Of a stretch of DNA of 46,815 nt, positions 40,439-46,815 are shown in pieces. This DNA is from an uncultured Capnocytophaga sp. (lineage in GTDB: Bacteria > Bacteroidota > Bacteroidia > Flavobacteriales > Flavobacteriaceae). Position 1 is the first letter of the stretch. Each line of letters opens with the position of its first letter. A program made the position numbers and the translations under genes. Below the pieces are notes generated by a model. That model saw only the letters and a list, made by a program, of their open reading frames with translations, had not been told where the DNA came from and made no database searches. The stretch lies in NCBI RefSeq assembly GCF_938029845.1, contig NZ_CALHGG010000080.1:1-46815 (forward strand), in the 5' to 3' direction.

Positions 40439-41136
40439 TAGGCGGCTTTGTAGTTAGTAATTACTCTTAGAAGTTGTTGTTCGTTGGTTAATATTCCTTG
40501 TTCTATGAGTTGTATAATAAACTTTTCAATATCGGAAATTAGCCTTAGTTCCTTGTCTGTTGCCGTGTCTCTTATACCTCTTTCGTGCCGCCCAAATACT
40601 TTATTATTGATTTCTCGGCAATAAAGGGAATATTCAGGATTTGGGATAATAGAAGCAATTGCCCTGTTCATAGGTACAAACTCACTTCCTGCTAATATTC
40701 GGTTGAAAATAAGACTATCAGTGAGCCACATTACCACTTTTGCATATATGAGAGGGTTTAGTTCCATAGCCAATAATACCCATATATAAGGGTCTGCATA
40801 AGTTGCTTTATTTTCTCCTCTCCCTGTAGTTTTCCAAACACCCAATCCTTTGAGTACTTTTATAAAGCCTTCATTTTTAATAAACTCCATAAAACTAAGA
40901 AAACTTACTTTTATCATACCCCTCTCATTTAGAATATGATATACCCTTTCGATGAAACCCTGAGAGTTCATTATCATAGATATATTTTTCTCGCTCCACC
41001 CATACTGAAACCTTGCTTTTTCATATGCTTTTATTAGGTCTGTAACAGAAAGGCTTTGTCCGTTTTTAGTGTTTTGTTTGATAATTATGCCGAACAGGTT
41101 ACGGTCGGCGCTCTTCATTACTATATTAGTCTTCAT
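40438..41136 (-). CDS. KilA-N domain protein
   Basis: 232 residues. The KilA-N pattern is visible: SVTDLIKAYEKARFQYGWSEKNI, then LKGLGVWKTTGRGENKATYADPYIWVLLAMELNPLIYAKVVMWLTDSLI. KilA-N is a DNA-binding domain common in phage and large DNA virus proteins, often regulatory or anti-host. The C-terminal part (IASIIPNPEYSLYCREINNKVFGRHE) has no named family. A TACCTTTG box at 41186-41179 lies 42 bases upstream. Confidence 0.82.
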   Translation of the reverse strand: MKTNIVMKSADRNLFGIIIKQNTKNGQSLSVTDLIKAYEKARFQYGWSEKNISMIMNSQGFIERVYHILNERGMIKVSFLSFMEFIKNEGFIKVLKGLGVWKTTGRGENKATYADPYIWVLLAMELNPLIYAKVVMWLTDSLIFNRILAGSEFVPMNRAIASIIPNPEYSLYCREINNKVFGRHERGIRDTATDKELRLISDIEKFIIQLIEQGILTNEQQLLRVITNYKAA

Positions 41137-41178
41137 AATCTAAAACACAATATATAATAGTTAATTTATTTTAAAGTG

Positions 41179-41186
41179 CAAAGGTA
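41179..41186 (-). promoter_or_regulatory. Promoter -7 box for the KilA-N/VRR-NUC/HTH unit
   Basis: TACCTTTG on the minus strand, 42 bases before the KilA-N start. The late TATACAAAC element is absent; TTACAAAAA lies at about the same place but is only partly similar, so this looks like an early-type promoter. Confidence 0.55.
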
Positions 41187-41320
41187 CAAAATATATTTGA
41201 ATTATCCATGTAAATATTTTTGTAACAAATTGAAAGTGTGTAACATTTGTCACACGATTTATAGTTACATTTGTGCTTTCAAATGTAGGTATAAATATAT
41301 TTCATTTTGTTAATTTAAGG

Positions 41321-41361
41321 ATTAGCGACCAGTGATTATAAGGAATGCGCTGGTCGCTAAT
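41321..41361. terminator. Hairpin after the DUF4406 gene
   Basis: Perfect 12-base arms ATTAGCGACCAG (41321-41332) and CTGGTCGCTAAT (41350-41361), 17-base loop, 4 bases after the DUF4406 stop. There is no T run on the minus strand, so it may slow or process the transcript rather than end it. The rest of the 41137-41364 gap is AT-rich with no gene. Confidence 0.55.
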
Positions 41362-41364
41362 GAT

Positions 41365-41652
41365 TTATTCATACATCACTTTTAGCCCTATTTCTTTGGC
41401 AACAGCATGCTCAATTCTTGCCCCTTGACTATCCTCCCAACCTTGTAGCATATATATTCCCTCACAATCTATAAGATTGATGATGTCTTTGGCTATATGC
41501 TCCTCCCATGGGTCTGTTTCAGATAGTCCGTTACAAAGAGGATTGGTAACCTCGTGTCCTAATGCTTGGAGCTTGTCGGCTACATCACTGAACCGCTTAC
41601 GAGTATGGGTAAGGTCTGTCCCACTGATTTTTCCTGATAGATATATTTTCAT
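41365..41652 (-). CDS. DUF4406 nucleoside 2-deoxyribosyltransferase-like protein
   Basis: From ATG 41652 (MKIYLSGKISGTDL) the protein is 95 residues; the longer frame from 41709 lies inside the preceding gene. The start overlaps the upstream stop as ATGA, so translation is coupled. MKIYLSGKISG, HEVTNPLCNG, WEEHIAKDIINLIDCEGIYMLQGWEDSQGARIEHAVAKEIG are DUF4406 hallmarks, related to nucleoside deoxyribosyltransferases. A nucleotide-modification role fits its dNMP kinase neighbour. Confidence 0.88.
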   Translation of the reverse strand: MKIYLSGKISGTDLTHTRKRFSDVADKLQALGHEVTNPLCNGLSETDPWEEHIAKDIINLIDCEGIYMLQGWEDSQGARIEHAVAKEIGLKVMYE

Positions 41653-42212
41653 ATTCTCAACTTTTTGACTATTTTTTGCACCTGCTCCTTGAGTTGTGTT
41701 CGTGTGCATGTATTGTCTATGATAAAGTGAAAATCACTATCAGGCACATCGTCAAGGTCTATTTCGGAGGGATGGGTATCCATATTGCCCATTCTGCATT
41801 TCACACGGATAAAGACAGGGTCAAGCAGTTTCATCTGCTCATATTCCGCTTTGAAGCGCATGTCTGTGATAATCACCCTTGGAAATTCGTAATTCTCATA
41901 CGCCAATCGTCGAAACATTAGCTTAGCGAATATATCCTCCCCAAGTAGTCCCTTGTAAAAGTCGGCTGTCTTTCGGTACAGCTCCCTTATGGTTAGGTTG
42001 CTCTCTATGCCATTAACGTCTACTAATCGGCTTTCTTTGAAAAGGTCTAATTTGTATGAGTTTGTTCCTACTGCTTGGGACACTATCTCTTTGACGGGCT
42101 CGGCAAAGGCTCTGAGTTCGTATTTGCGCTTAGTGTAGTCGTTGAATATGTTTGCCACGGTGTCCTTACCTACTCTTTTCTTTCCTGATAGTACAATGAG
42201 TTTTTTATTCAT
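41649..42212 (-). CDS. Deoxynucleoside monophosphate kinase-like protein
   Basis: 187 residues. Walker A is SGKKRVGKDT near residues 9-18, with later RVIITDMRFKAEYEQMK (phage dNMP kinase-type sequence) and VRVKCRMGN. Phage dNMP kinases convert dNMPs to dNDPs for DNA synthesis; the closest named relative would be the T4 gp1 or adenylate kinase-like group. It overlaps the gene on each side by 4 bases. Confidence 0.8.
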   Translation of the reverse strand: MNKKLIVLSGKKRVGKDTVANIFNDYTKRKYELRAFAEPVKEIVSQAVGTNSYKLDLFKESRLVDVNGIESNLTIRELYRKTADFYKGLLGEDIFAKLMFRRLAYENYEFPRVIITDMRFKAEYEQMKLLDPVFIRVKCRMGNMDTHPSEIDLDDVPDSDFHFIIDNTCTRTQLKEQVQKIVKKLRI

Positions 42213-42673
42213 AGTTGTTCGTTTTTATAGGTTCGTATGAGTGCTTTTACAAGGACTTCACGGGCTTCATTGTAATCGTCAAAATCACCTTGCCAATCTA
42301 ATTGACGTAGATTAGACTTTGTAATCTCAAAATAATAGTAATTACCCTCATCAAAATGAGCGTGACTCTCTAATCTAATGTAACTTTCATATCCTTCCCC
42401 TCTGAACCATTCAAATACCTGCTCCCAAGTGGGGATTGTTTGAAAATTGAGTTTGTTAAATGTATTGCACTGCGAAATAGGTAAATCTATGATTACCTCA
42501 CCATAATTATCTTCATCTAACCAATCTTCTTCTACAGTAACAGTACCTGAAACAACTACCTCGTCATCGTTCGGATAAACAATGAAAGGGCAGGCTTCAT
42601 TAAAACCTATTTCTTTGAGTTCTTTGGCTATCTCTAAGGGTACAAGCCAATTGGGGTAGTTGTTATTTTTCAT
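42209..42673 (-). CDS. Hypothetical early phage protein
   Basis: 154 residues, acidic, soluble: NWLVPLEIAKELKEIGFNEACPFIVYPNDDEV, LPISQCNTFNKLNFQTIPTWEQVFEWFRGEGYESYI, FDDYNEAREVLVKALIRTYKNEQL. I know the pattern IPTWEQVFEWFRExG from small Bacteroidetes phage proteins of unknown function. It overlaps the MazG-like gene by 11 bases and the kinase by 4. Confidence 0.7.
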   Translation of the reverse strand: MKNNNYPNWLVPLEIAKELKEIGFNEACPFIVYPNDDEVVVSGTVTVEEDWLDEDNYGEVIIDLPISQCNTFNKLNFQTIPTWEQVFEWFRGEGYESYIRLESHAHFDEGNYYYFEITKSNLRQLDWQGDFDDYNEAREVLVKALIRTYKNEQL

Positions 42674-43178
42674 CTTTCACAAATTTACCGTTAATCATTT
42701 TTCCAGTTCTGTTTTTTATCTCGTTGTAGGCGATATTTAGGCACTCCTCAAGGGTGGTGTTTTCTAATAGAGCTATATTATGAAGGCTATTAAATAAATC
42801 TAACATATCCTCCAAATCAGGGATTTTGACACCATTCTTTTTATAACTGAATTTAGTCAATATAAGACTTAAATGAGAATTAACATCTACAGCAAGTAAT
42901 GTTATATTTCTCTTCTTACAAGGGAGTATTTCTGTTGCAGTTTCTATATACAATAATACATCTTCTATTGTAAATTTGCAATAATTAATAAGAAAAATCA
43001 TAGTGTTTCCTATCGCTTCTTGGATGGCTTTTTTGTCATAGTCATAACACACCTTAATAAGCTCACCAACCTCTTTGTTAGCATTAAGGAGTTGGTCAAA
43101 TGGGGTGCTTTTGTCAAATATTTGCCTTTCTTCTGCCCACTTATGAATAAGTGGAATAAGTTCTTGTATTGTTTTCAT
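42663..43178 (-). CDS. MazG-like nucleotide pyrophosphohydrolase
   Basis: 171 residues. The MazG-like all-alpha NTP-PPase pattern appears in FDQLLNANKEVGELIKVCYDYDKKAIQEAIGNTMIFLINYC (EVGEL with a downstream E) and the conserved tail ECLNIAYNEIKNRTGKMINGKFVKDEK. Such enzymes hydrolyse dNTPs or modified nucleotides, or (p)ppGpp, and are common in phage early modules. An insertion of about 50 residues (KKRNITLLAVDVNSHLSLILTKFSYKK) lengthens it relative to typical forms. It overlaps the Dcm gene by 4 bases. Confidence 0.8.
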   Translation of the reverse strand: MKTIQELIPLIHKWAEERQIFDKSTPFDQLLNANKEVGELIKVCYDYDKKAIQEAIGNTMIFLINYCKFTIEDVLLYIETATEILPCKKRNITLLAVDVNSHLSLILTKFSYKKNGVKIPDLEDMLDLFNSLHNIALLENTTLEECLNIAYNEIKNRTGKMINGKFVKDEK

Positions 43179-44209
43179 TGTTCTATAAATTTTAATCGTT
43201 TAGCAATCATTGTTACTATATCCACGGTTACAGCGTTACCTATGAGCTTGTATCGTTGTGTCTTTGAAATGCCCCTTATTTTCCCGTTATAATCGCCATA
43301 TTGTGTCCAGTTGTCGGGAAAACCTTGCAGGCGTTCACATTCTATCTCTGTTAAGCGGCGCATTTTACTAATGGCATAATTACTGTTATGTCTTGTTAGA
43401 GCGGGGCTTATTCCTTTTTCGTCAAAAATTCTATTTTGTTGATAGGGCTGCCTACCGTTGGATTCCTTAGACGGATTTAGCTGTATCACGGTCATGTCTG
43501 AGTGCAAACCTCCTGAATGTCCGCCGCCTGTGAGAGTGGCTGCAACCTTAGGGACTATATAAGTATCATAACTCCCCATCTTGGAGTAGCGAGCTGTTAT
43601 TGTTCGTGCAAGTGAAGATTTGAAATTTCCACCTCTCCAACCTTTTTCCCTTGTCTTTCTGTCAAGTAATTTATCATTTTCTCCGATAGGAAATACTCCT
43701 GGGATACTTTTTCCTCCAAGATGTCCGATAAGGTAAATCCGCTCTCTATTTTGGGGTAAAACCCAGCTCGTATTAAGCAATTGCCATTCAAGTCTATAAC
43801 CCCCAATGTTGGCAAACGCTTGGATAATCGCCCAAAAGTCCGCGCCAGCGTTTGAGGAGTAAGCTCCCTTAACATTTTCCCAGATAAAAATACTTGGTCG
43901 GACGTGAGTAATGAGGGCAATTGCATGCTGGATAAGGCTACTTTTGTTTCCTTTAAGTCCAGCACGCTTTCCAGCAAGGCTGAAATCTTGGCAAGGCGAT
44001 CCGAAAGTGATAATGTCTGCTCCTGCAATGTCTGCGGGCTGAAGAGTGGTAATGTCTCCGATGTATTTTGCATGTGGAAAATTGTGTTTATAGTTAGCAA
44101 TAGCGTGTTTATCTATCTCACTAAAATAGTGCTCTGTAAATTGGTAGCCTGCTCTCTGAAATCCGAGAGAAAAGCCTCCAATGCCGCTAAAAAGGTCGAT
44201 GATTTTCAT
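43175..44209 (-). CDS. DNA cytosine-5 methyltransferase (Dcm family)
   Basis: 344 residues. All landmark motifs are seen: motif I FSGIGGFSLG (7-16), motif IV GSPCQDFS with catalytic Cys73, motif VI ENVKG (111-115), motif VIII QNRERIYLIG, then a variable target-recognition region, motif IX ECERLQGFPDNW and motif X QRYKLIGNAVTV. It would methylate cytosine in phage DNA, probably shielding it from host restriction. No matching restriction enzyme is next to it. A second long frame is nested inside (43597-44100). It overlaps the MazG-like gene by 4 bases. Confidence 0.95.
   Translation of the reverse strand: MKIIDLFSGIGGFSLGFQRAGYQFTEHYFSEIDKHAIANYKHNFPHAKYIGDITTLQPADIAGADIITFGSPCQDFSLAGKRAGLKGNKSSLIQHAIALITHVRPSIFIWENVKGAYSSNAGADFWAIIQAFANIGGYRLEWQLLNTSWVLPQNRERIYLIGHLGGKSIPGVFPIGENDKLLDRKTREKGWRGGNFKSSLARTITARYSKMGSYDTYIVPKVAATLTGGGHSGGLHSDMTVIQLNPSKESNGRQPYQQNRIFDEKGISPALTRHNSNYAISKMRRLTEIECERLQGFPDNWTQYGDYNGKIRGISKTQRYKLIGNAVTVDIVTMIAKRLKFIEQ
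43597..44100 (-). CDS. Long open frame nested in the dcm gene (possible overlapping gene)
   Basis: A same-strand 167-residue frame, shifted relative to dcm, spans motifs VI to VIII. Its sequence includes SGKMLRELTPQTLARTFGRLSKRL and then FTLSDILEEKVSQEYFLSEKMINYL. I recall short phage proteins of Firmicutes with SSLSQILE followed by YYLSPKACLGILRRA that lie in the same relative frame over dcm genes, where dcm reads FPI-GE or LPV-SEG at the same point. The resemblance suggests a conserved double-coding stretch, but part of it could be a shadow of dcm conservation. No clear RBS decides the start; 44100 is simply the first ATG. Confidence 0.4.
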   Translation of the reverse strand: MLTINTIFHMQNTSETLPLFSPQTLQEQTLSLSDRLAKISALLESVLDLKETKVALSSMQLPSLLTSDQVFLSGKMLRELTPQTLARTFGRLSKRLPTLGVIDLNGNCLIRAGFYPKIESGFTLSDILEEKVSQEYFLSEKMINYLTERQGKKVGEVEISNLHLHEQ

Positions 44210-44611
44210 TTATTTTTTATTGTTATCATTGATACTATCCAAGTGTAGATACACGATTTCCGATATATCATCCGCATAAGATTTGAACGCTTCAAGGAGT
44301 TGAGTGTCGGCTTTATTCACTCTGTAAAATTCTTCTACAATATCCCTTGTGTGCTTCTTTACATTCTTGAAGTTGCTTTTGAACTTATACTTTAGATTGC
44401 TCTCGTCAATCATGTGTAACAGCTCGTTAGTAGCATCCGAGAACGCTAATGCAAGGATTAGGTAATGCGCCATCTTTTCCCGCTTAAGAATTGGTTTTAC
44501 TTGATTTTCTCGGTAATTAGATACAGCTATTTCCATGAGGTGTTGCGCTTCCTTTTCTGTGATTTGTAAGCCCCTCGCTCTTAGTTCTGTTAAAAATTTT
44601 GTACTTTTCAT
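44210..44611 (-). CDS. Hypothetical early phage protein
   Basis: I chose ATG 44611 (MKSTKFLTELRARGLQ), one base after the dnaB stop, rather than 44641 inside dnaB. 133 residues, helical, charged: ITEKEAQHLMEIAVSNYRENQVKPILKREKMAHYLILALAFSDATNELLHMI, KYKFKSNFKNVKKHTRDIVEEFYRV. No family recognised. It directly abuts the Dcm gene start, so it is part of the early replication transcript. Confidence 0.68.
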   Translation of the reverse strand: MKSTKFLTELRARGLQITEKEAQHLMEIAVSNYRENQVKPILKREKMAHYLILALAFSDATNELLHMIDESNLKYKFKSNFKNVKKHTRDIVEEFYRVNKADTQLLEAFKSYADDISEIVYLHLDSINDNNKK

Positions 44612-44612
44612 T

Positions 44613-45992
44613 TTAAAAAGGTGTGCTATTTTTAGGGTCAATTTTTGGTAAATTATTTTCTTGATGAATATTCATGCTTACGTTTCCTCCTCTTTCAAAA
44701 AAGCGCATGTACTGTAACTGACAACCTGCTATTATTCCTCCTGTTGTTCCATTTCTAAATTTAGAAATGATAACTTCCACTTCATTAGTGGTAGGGGTGT
44801 TATCCTCCCATTGAGGTATGCCATAGTATTCAGGTCGATAAAGGAAAAGTACATTGTCTGCGTCTTGTTCAATGGCTCCCGATTCTCTGAGGTCTGAAAG
44901 CATGGGGCGCTTATCTCCTCTTGTCTCTACTACACGAGACAACTGGGATAGTGCTATGATGGGTATATCTAATTCCTTAGCCAGTCCTTTGAGAGTACGA
45001 GATATTTCGCTAATCTCTTGGTCTCTTGTTCTACCTTTCAGATTATTGTTGATTAATTGGAGGTAATCAATATAGATAATCTTAACTTTCTTCTCTCTTA
45101 CCCATTTTTTTGCTTTGATTTTCAAGGATAACAAAGACAAGTAAGGCTCATCATCAATGTATAAAGGCAGCTTTGAGAAAGAACTCCTAAGCCCCGCAGC
45201 AACATCATATTCGCTTTGCGAGAGTGTGCCAAAGGCTAATTTATTGCTATCTATCCCCGCATAGTTTGCAAATAACCTCGCAGTTAGTTGTCGTGCGCTC
45301 ATTTCAAGGGAGAATATCCCTACGGGGTAGCCTAAACGTGCCTGATGTAGTGCATCATTGAGAGCGTATGCTGTCTTTCCCATCGCGGGACGTCCTGCAA
45401 TTATCGTTAAGTCACTTTGTTGGTAGCCGTTGAGTTTGAGGTTGATGTCTCGTACAGCAGTAGGAACGCCTGCACGCTCTGACTTAGGTTTAAGGACTTC
45501 TGTTAAATGATCTCCTATATCCTTGGGTTGTTTGATAGATAGCCAATCAGAAACCTTATCAAGCTCTTTGTAGGAGTTGTCAAGCAACTCGAATATGTCA
45601 GTATCTTCATCGTAGGCATTGTCTGTGAGAGTATTTCCTACCTCAATACTCTTGCGCTTAACGTACAATTGCATAAGAAGCATGGCGTGATATTGCATGT
45701 GAGCTGAAGATGATACCTTCTCTGTGAGTTCCACAAGGTAACTACCTCCTCCCGCTTCTTTTAACTTTCCAGTCTTTTGTAACTCCGACCTAACTGTCAT
45801 TAAATCCACTGCTTGAGAGGATTTGTACAAGGAGAGGATAGCATCGTATATCAGAGCATTTTTTGAATTGTAAAAAATATTTGTCCCTTTAACGACCTCT
45901 ACAAACTCTGACACTCCTTGCTGAGTTATTAACATACCCCCAAGTACGACTTCTTCTAACTCAGGGTCGTTTGGTGTTTTTTTGTTTTGCAT
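44613..45992 (-). CDS. dnaB: Replicative DNA helicase (DnaB family)
   Basis: 459 residues. An N-terminal DnaB domain (DPELEEVVLGGMLITQQGV, IYDAILSLYKSSQAVDLMTV) is followed by a RecA-like ATPase with Walker A IIAGRPAMGKTAYAL, VGIFSLEMSARQLTARL, IYIDYLQLI (Walker B), ISRTLKGLAKELDIPIIALSQLSR and a final ESGAIEQDADNVLFLYRPEYY with the arginine-finger area. It unwinds DNA at the phage fork and is probably loaded by the DUF6291 protein encoded 17 bases upstream. Length is normal. Confidence 0.95.
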   Translation of the reverse strand: MQNKKTPNDPELEEVVLGGMLITQQGVSEFVEVVKGTNIFYNSKNALIYDAILSLYKSSQAVDLMTVRSELQKTGKLKEAGGGSYLVELTEKVSSSAHMQYHAMLLMQLYVKRKSIEVGNTLTDNAYDEDTDIFELLDNSYKELDKVSDWLSIKQPKDIGDHLTEVLKPKSERAGVPTAVRDINLKLNGYQQSDLTIIAGRPAMGKTAYALNDALHQARLGYPVGIFSLEMSARQLTARLFANYAGIDSNKLAFGTLSQSEYDVAAGLRSSFSKLPLYIDDEPYLSLLSLKIKAKKWVREKKVKIIYIDYLQLINNNLKGRTRDQEISEISRTLKGLAKELDIPIIALSQLSRVVETRGDKRPMLSDLRESGAIEQDADNVLFLYRPEYYGIPQWEDNTPTTNEVEVIISKFRNGTTGGIIAGCQLQYMRFFERGGNVSMNIHQENNLPKIDPKNSTPF

Positions 45993-46009
45993 TTTTAAGT
46001 CTGTTTTTT

Positions 46010-46726
46010 TTAATAACTTATCTCGTTTCCATATTCGTCAAAGCGAATACGTTTTGGCGTTGAAATTTGCGGTTGTGGTTGCACTATAGAGGGCGATTGG
46101 TCTTTTCTTCGCACCTCCCATGTGCGTACCGCTGCTTTCCAGTCTTTCATTGGCTGACTTCCAACCTTCCAACCTTTGGAACTATAAAAGTCACAAAACT
46201 GTTGCCCTGAAATACCATTCTTGCGCTCATCACAATAAGCCTGCACTTCTTCAGGAGTTGGTATGGTGAACCGCTTTCGCCCGCCGCCGCTTTGTTCTTT
46301 TGGAGTTTGAAGGGTCTCTATGGGAGATTCTGAATTTTCATTTTCCAAATCAGAAACCGCGACGTCGCTTTTTTGTTTCTTTTTTTCTAAAAAAGAAATA
46401 TCATTATCATTTACATTATCATTTACATTAGGTTTGGGTTTGGTTTTGTTTCGGTTTTGTTTCGGTTTTGTTTCGGTTTCTGTTTGGTTACAGTTCGCTT
46501 TTGGACGACCTCCTTTTTTTCCATTCTCAAACCTTTGATTATTAGCGTCTAATTGAGGTTTTATAAGGGAAAACATCGCTTTTGTTATCGGCTTCTGATT
46601 TTCAGTTGTTACTCCATTTAAGCCATACTCCATTATGGCTGTAAGCACTTCTCCCTGAATATCTCTCGGCAGTTCCTTTATCCCTTCATAAAAACTCCTA
46701 TAAAAGACGAAACTTTCTCTTTCCAT
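46010..46726 (-). CDS. DUF6291-like replication initiator/helicase loader
   Basis: 238 residues. The N-terminal part MERESFVFYRSFYEGIKELPRDIQGEVLTAIMEYGLNG and ITKAMFSLIKPQLDANNQRFENGKKGGRPKA fits the DUF6291 phage replication family. A middle low-complexity linker is rich in N, E, T, K, P and D (coded by near-tandem GGTTTTGTTTC repeats on the plus strand). A C-terminal part (FTIPTPEEVQAYCDERKNGISGQQFCDFYSSKGWKVGSQPMKDWKAAVRTWEVR) is typical of helicase-loader/initiator C-termini. Position before dnaB supports a role in starting phage replication. Confidence 0.82.
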   Translation of the reverse strand: MERESFVFYRSFYEGIKELPRDIQGEVLTAIMEYGLNGVTTENQKPITKAMFSLIKPQLDANNQRFENGKKGGRPKANCNQTETETKPKQNRNKTKPKPNVNDNVNDNDISFLEKKKQKSDVAVSDLENENSESPIETLQTPKEQSGGGRKRFTIPTPEEVQAYCDERKNGISGQQFCDFYSSKGWKVGSQPMKDWKAAVRTWEVRRKDQSPSIVQPQPQISTPKRIRFDEYGNEISY

Positions 46727-46732
46727 AGGTTT

Positions 46733-46815
46733 CTATATTTTAATGAACGTAATTTTTTTAAACTTTGCCCTAAGCCCTCTCCTTAACATTACACGCCAAG
46801 TACAAGCGAGGGCAT
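46733..46815 (-). CDS. C-terminal end of an unidentified gene at the right edge
   Basis: A minus-strand frame from the edge to TAG at 46735-46733 reads ALACTWRVMLRRGLRAKFKK then ITFIKI. It is basic and coding-like in content but too short to identify. It stops 7 bases before the DUF6291 start. Other frames here are interrupted. Confidence 0.35.
   Translation of the reverse strand, partial: ALACTWRVMLRRGLRAKFKKITFIKI

Larger units (their letters stand above)
8163..46815. mobile_element. Integrated siphovirus-type prophage, left part (runs off the right edge)
   Basis: Everything to the right of tRNA-Arg reads as a temperate tailed phage: integrase, lysogeny/accessory genes, tail, capsid, lysis, terminase, portal and replication genes, with all structural and early genes on the minus strand. 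A lambda-gpE-like capsid, a 1449-residue tape measure, frameshifted tail chaperones and no contractile sheath point to a long non-contractile tail. No duplicate of the tRNA 3' end is found inside the window, so the right attachment site must lie further right. Confidence 0.93.

Noticed and set aside
41266..41273. Plus-strand TACATTTG as promoter of a third small RNA
   Set aside because: The nearest TTTG is only 16 bases upstream, no T-run terminator follows, and motifs of RNAs A and B are absent.
43904..44248. Plus-strand 114-codon frame opposite dcm
   Set aside because: Unlike the same-strand nested frame it has no resemblance to a known phage protein and no start context.
46320..46538. Plus-strand 72-codon frame opposite the DUF6291 linker
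   Set aside because: Produced by the low-complexity repeat coding the linker; the amino-acid content is biased and not protein-like.

Overview
The window looks like a chromosomal segment of a Bacteroidetes, most likely a Flavobacteriaceae member such as Capnocytophaga (inference; no marker sequence could be compared). Base composition is roughly 40 % GC, Shine-Dalgarno sequences are largely absent, and promoters carry the Bacteroidetes -7 box TAnnTTTG with a TTG-like -33 element. The DUF4290-murA pair and the tsaE/DUF4258 pair are also typical of flavobacteria.

Positions 1-8162 are host chromosome: a truncated acyl-CoA dehydrogenase, a PLP cysteine-synthase-family enzyme, an MltD-like lytic transglycosylase, a GHMP (mevalonate-type) kinase, a SpoU RNA methyltransferase, a DUF4258 protein, TsaE, DUF4290, MurA (with Asp in place of the fosfomycin-target Cys) and tRNA-Arg(ACG). 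From just after this tRNA to the right edge lies a siphovirus-type prophage of at least 38.6 kb. Its integrase sits next to the tRNA (left attachment side). No second attachment site is in the window, so the prophage runs off the right edge.

Prophage layout: integrase (+) with repeated recombinase-arm-like sites; an accessory module at 9467-14541 bounded by two copies of the same terminator. That module holds an XRE/ImmA metallopeptidase with an unknown partner, an orphan HsdR-N nuclease-like protein, a DUF4041/GIY-YIG protein and a secreted DUF4468-like protein. All remaining genes are on the minus strand. Three late units can be read from promoters and terminators. Unit 1 runs from the promoter at 38979-39056 through ParB/DUF4417, a nuclease, a zincin, terminase, portal and MuF head protein to the terminator at 31575. 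Unit 2 runs from the promoter at 30484-30559 through the tail-tip/receptor protein, holin, endolysin and a spanin-like lipoprotein to the terminator at 23970. Unit 3 runs from the promoter at 23852-23929 through scaffold, capsid, connector, tail tube, tail chaperones with a programmed -1 frameshift, and the tape measure to the terminator at 14546. All three promoters have a TATACAAAC element exactly 30 nt upstream of the -7 box. The early region (39175-46815) holds replication (DUF6291, DnaB), DNA modification (Dcm with a long nested reading frame), nucleotide metabolism (MazG-like, dNMP kinase-like, DUF4406), KilA-N and VRR-NUC genes. No stretch over 300 bases lacks a gene.

Most interesting: two homologous CdiA-toxin-like nuclease domains (one fused to the MuF minor head protein, one free-standing with the N-terminal tag MGKSSGGIRN). 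Each is followed at its stop codon by a convergent plus-strand candidate small RNA with its own Bacteroidetes promoter. The two RNAs share four short motifs in the same order. This suggests a phage-encoded nuclease effector system with RNA-based control, which is a hypothesis to test.
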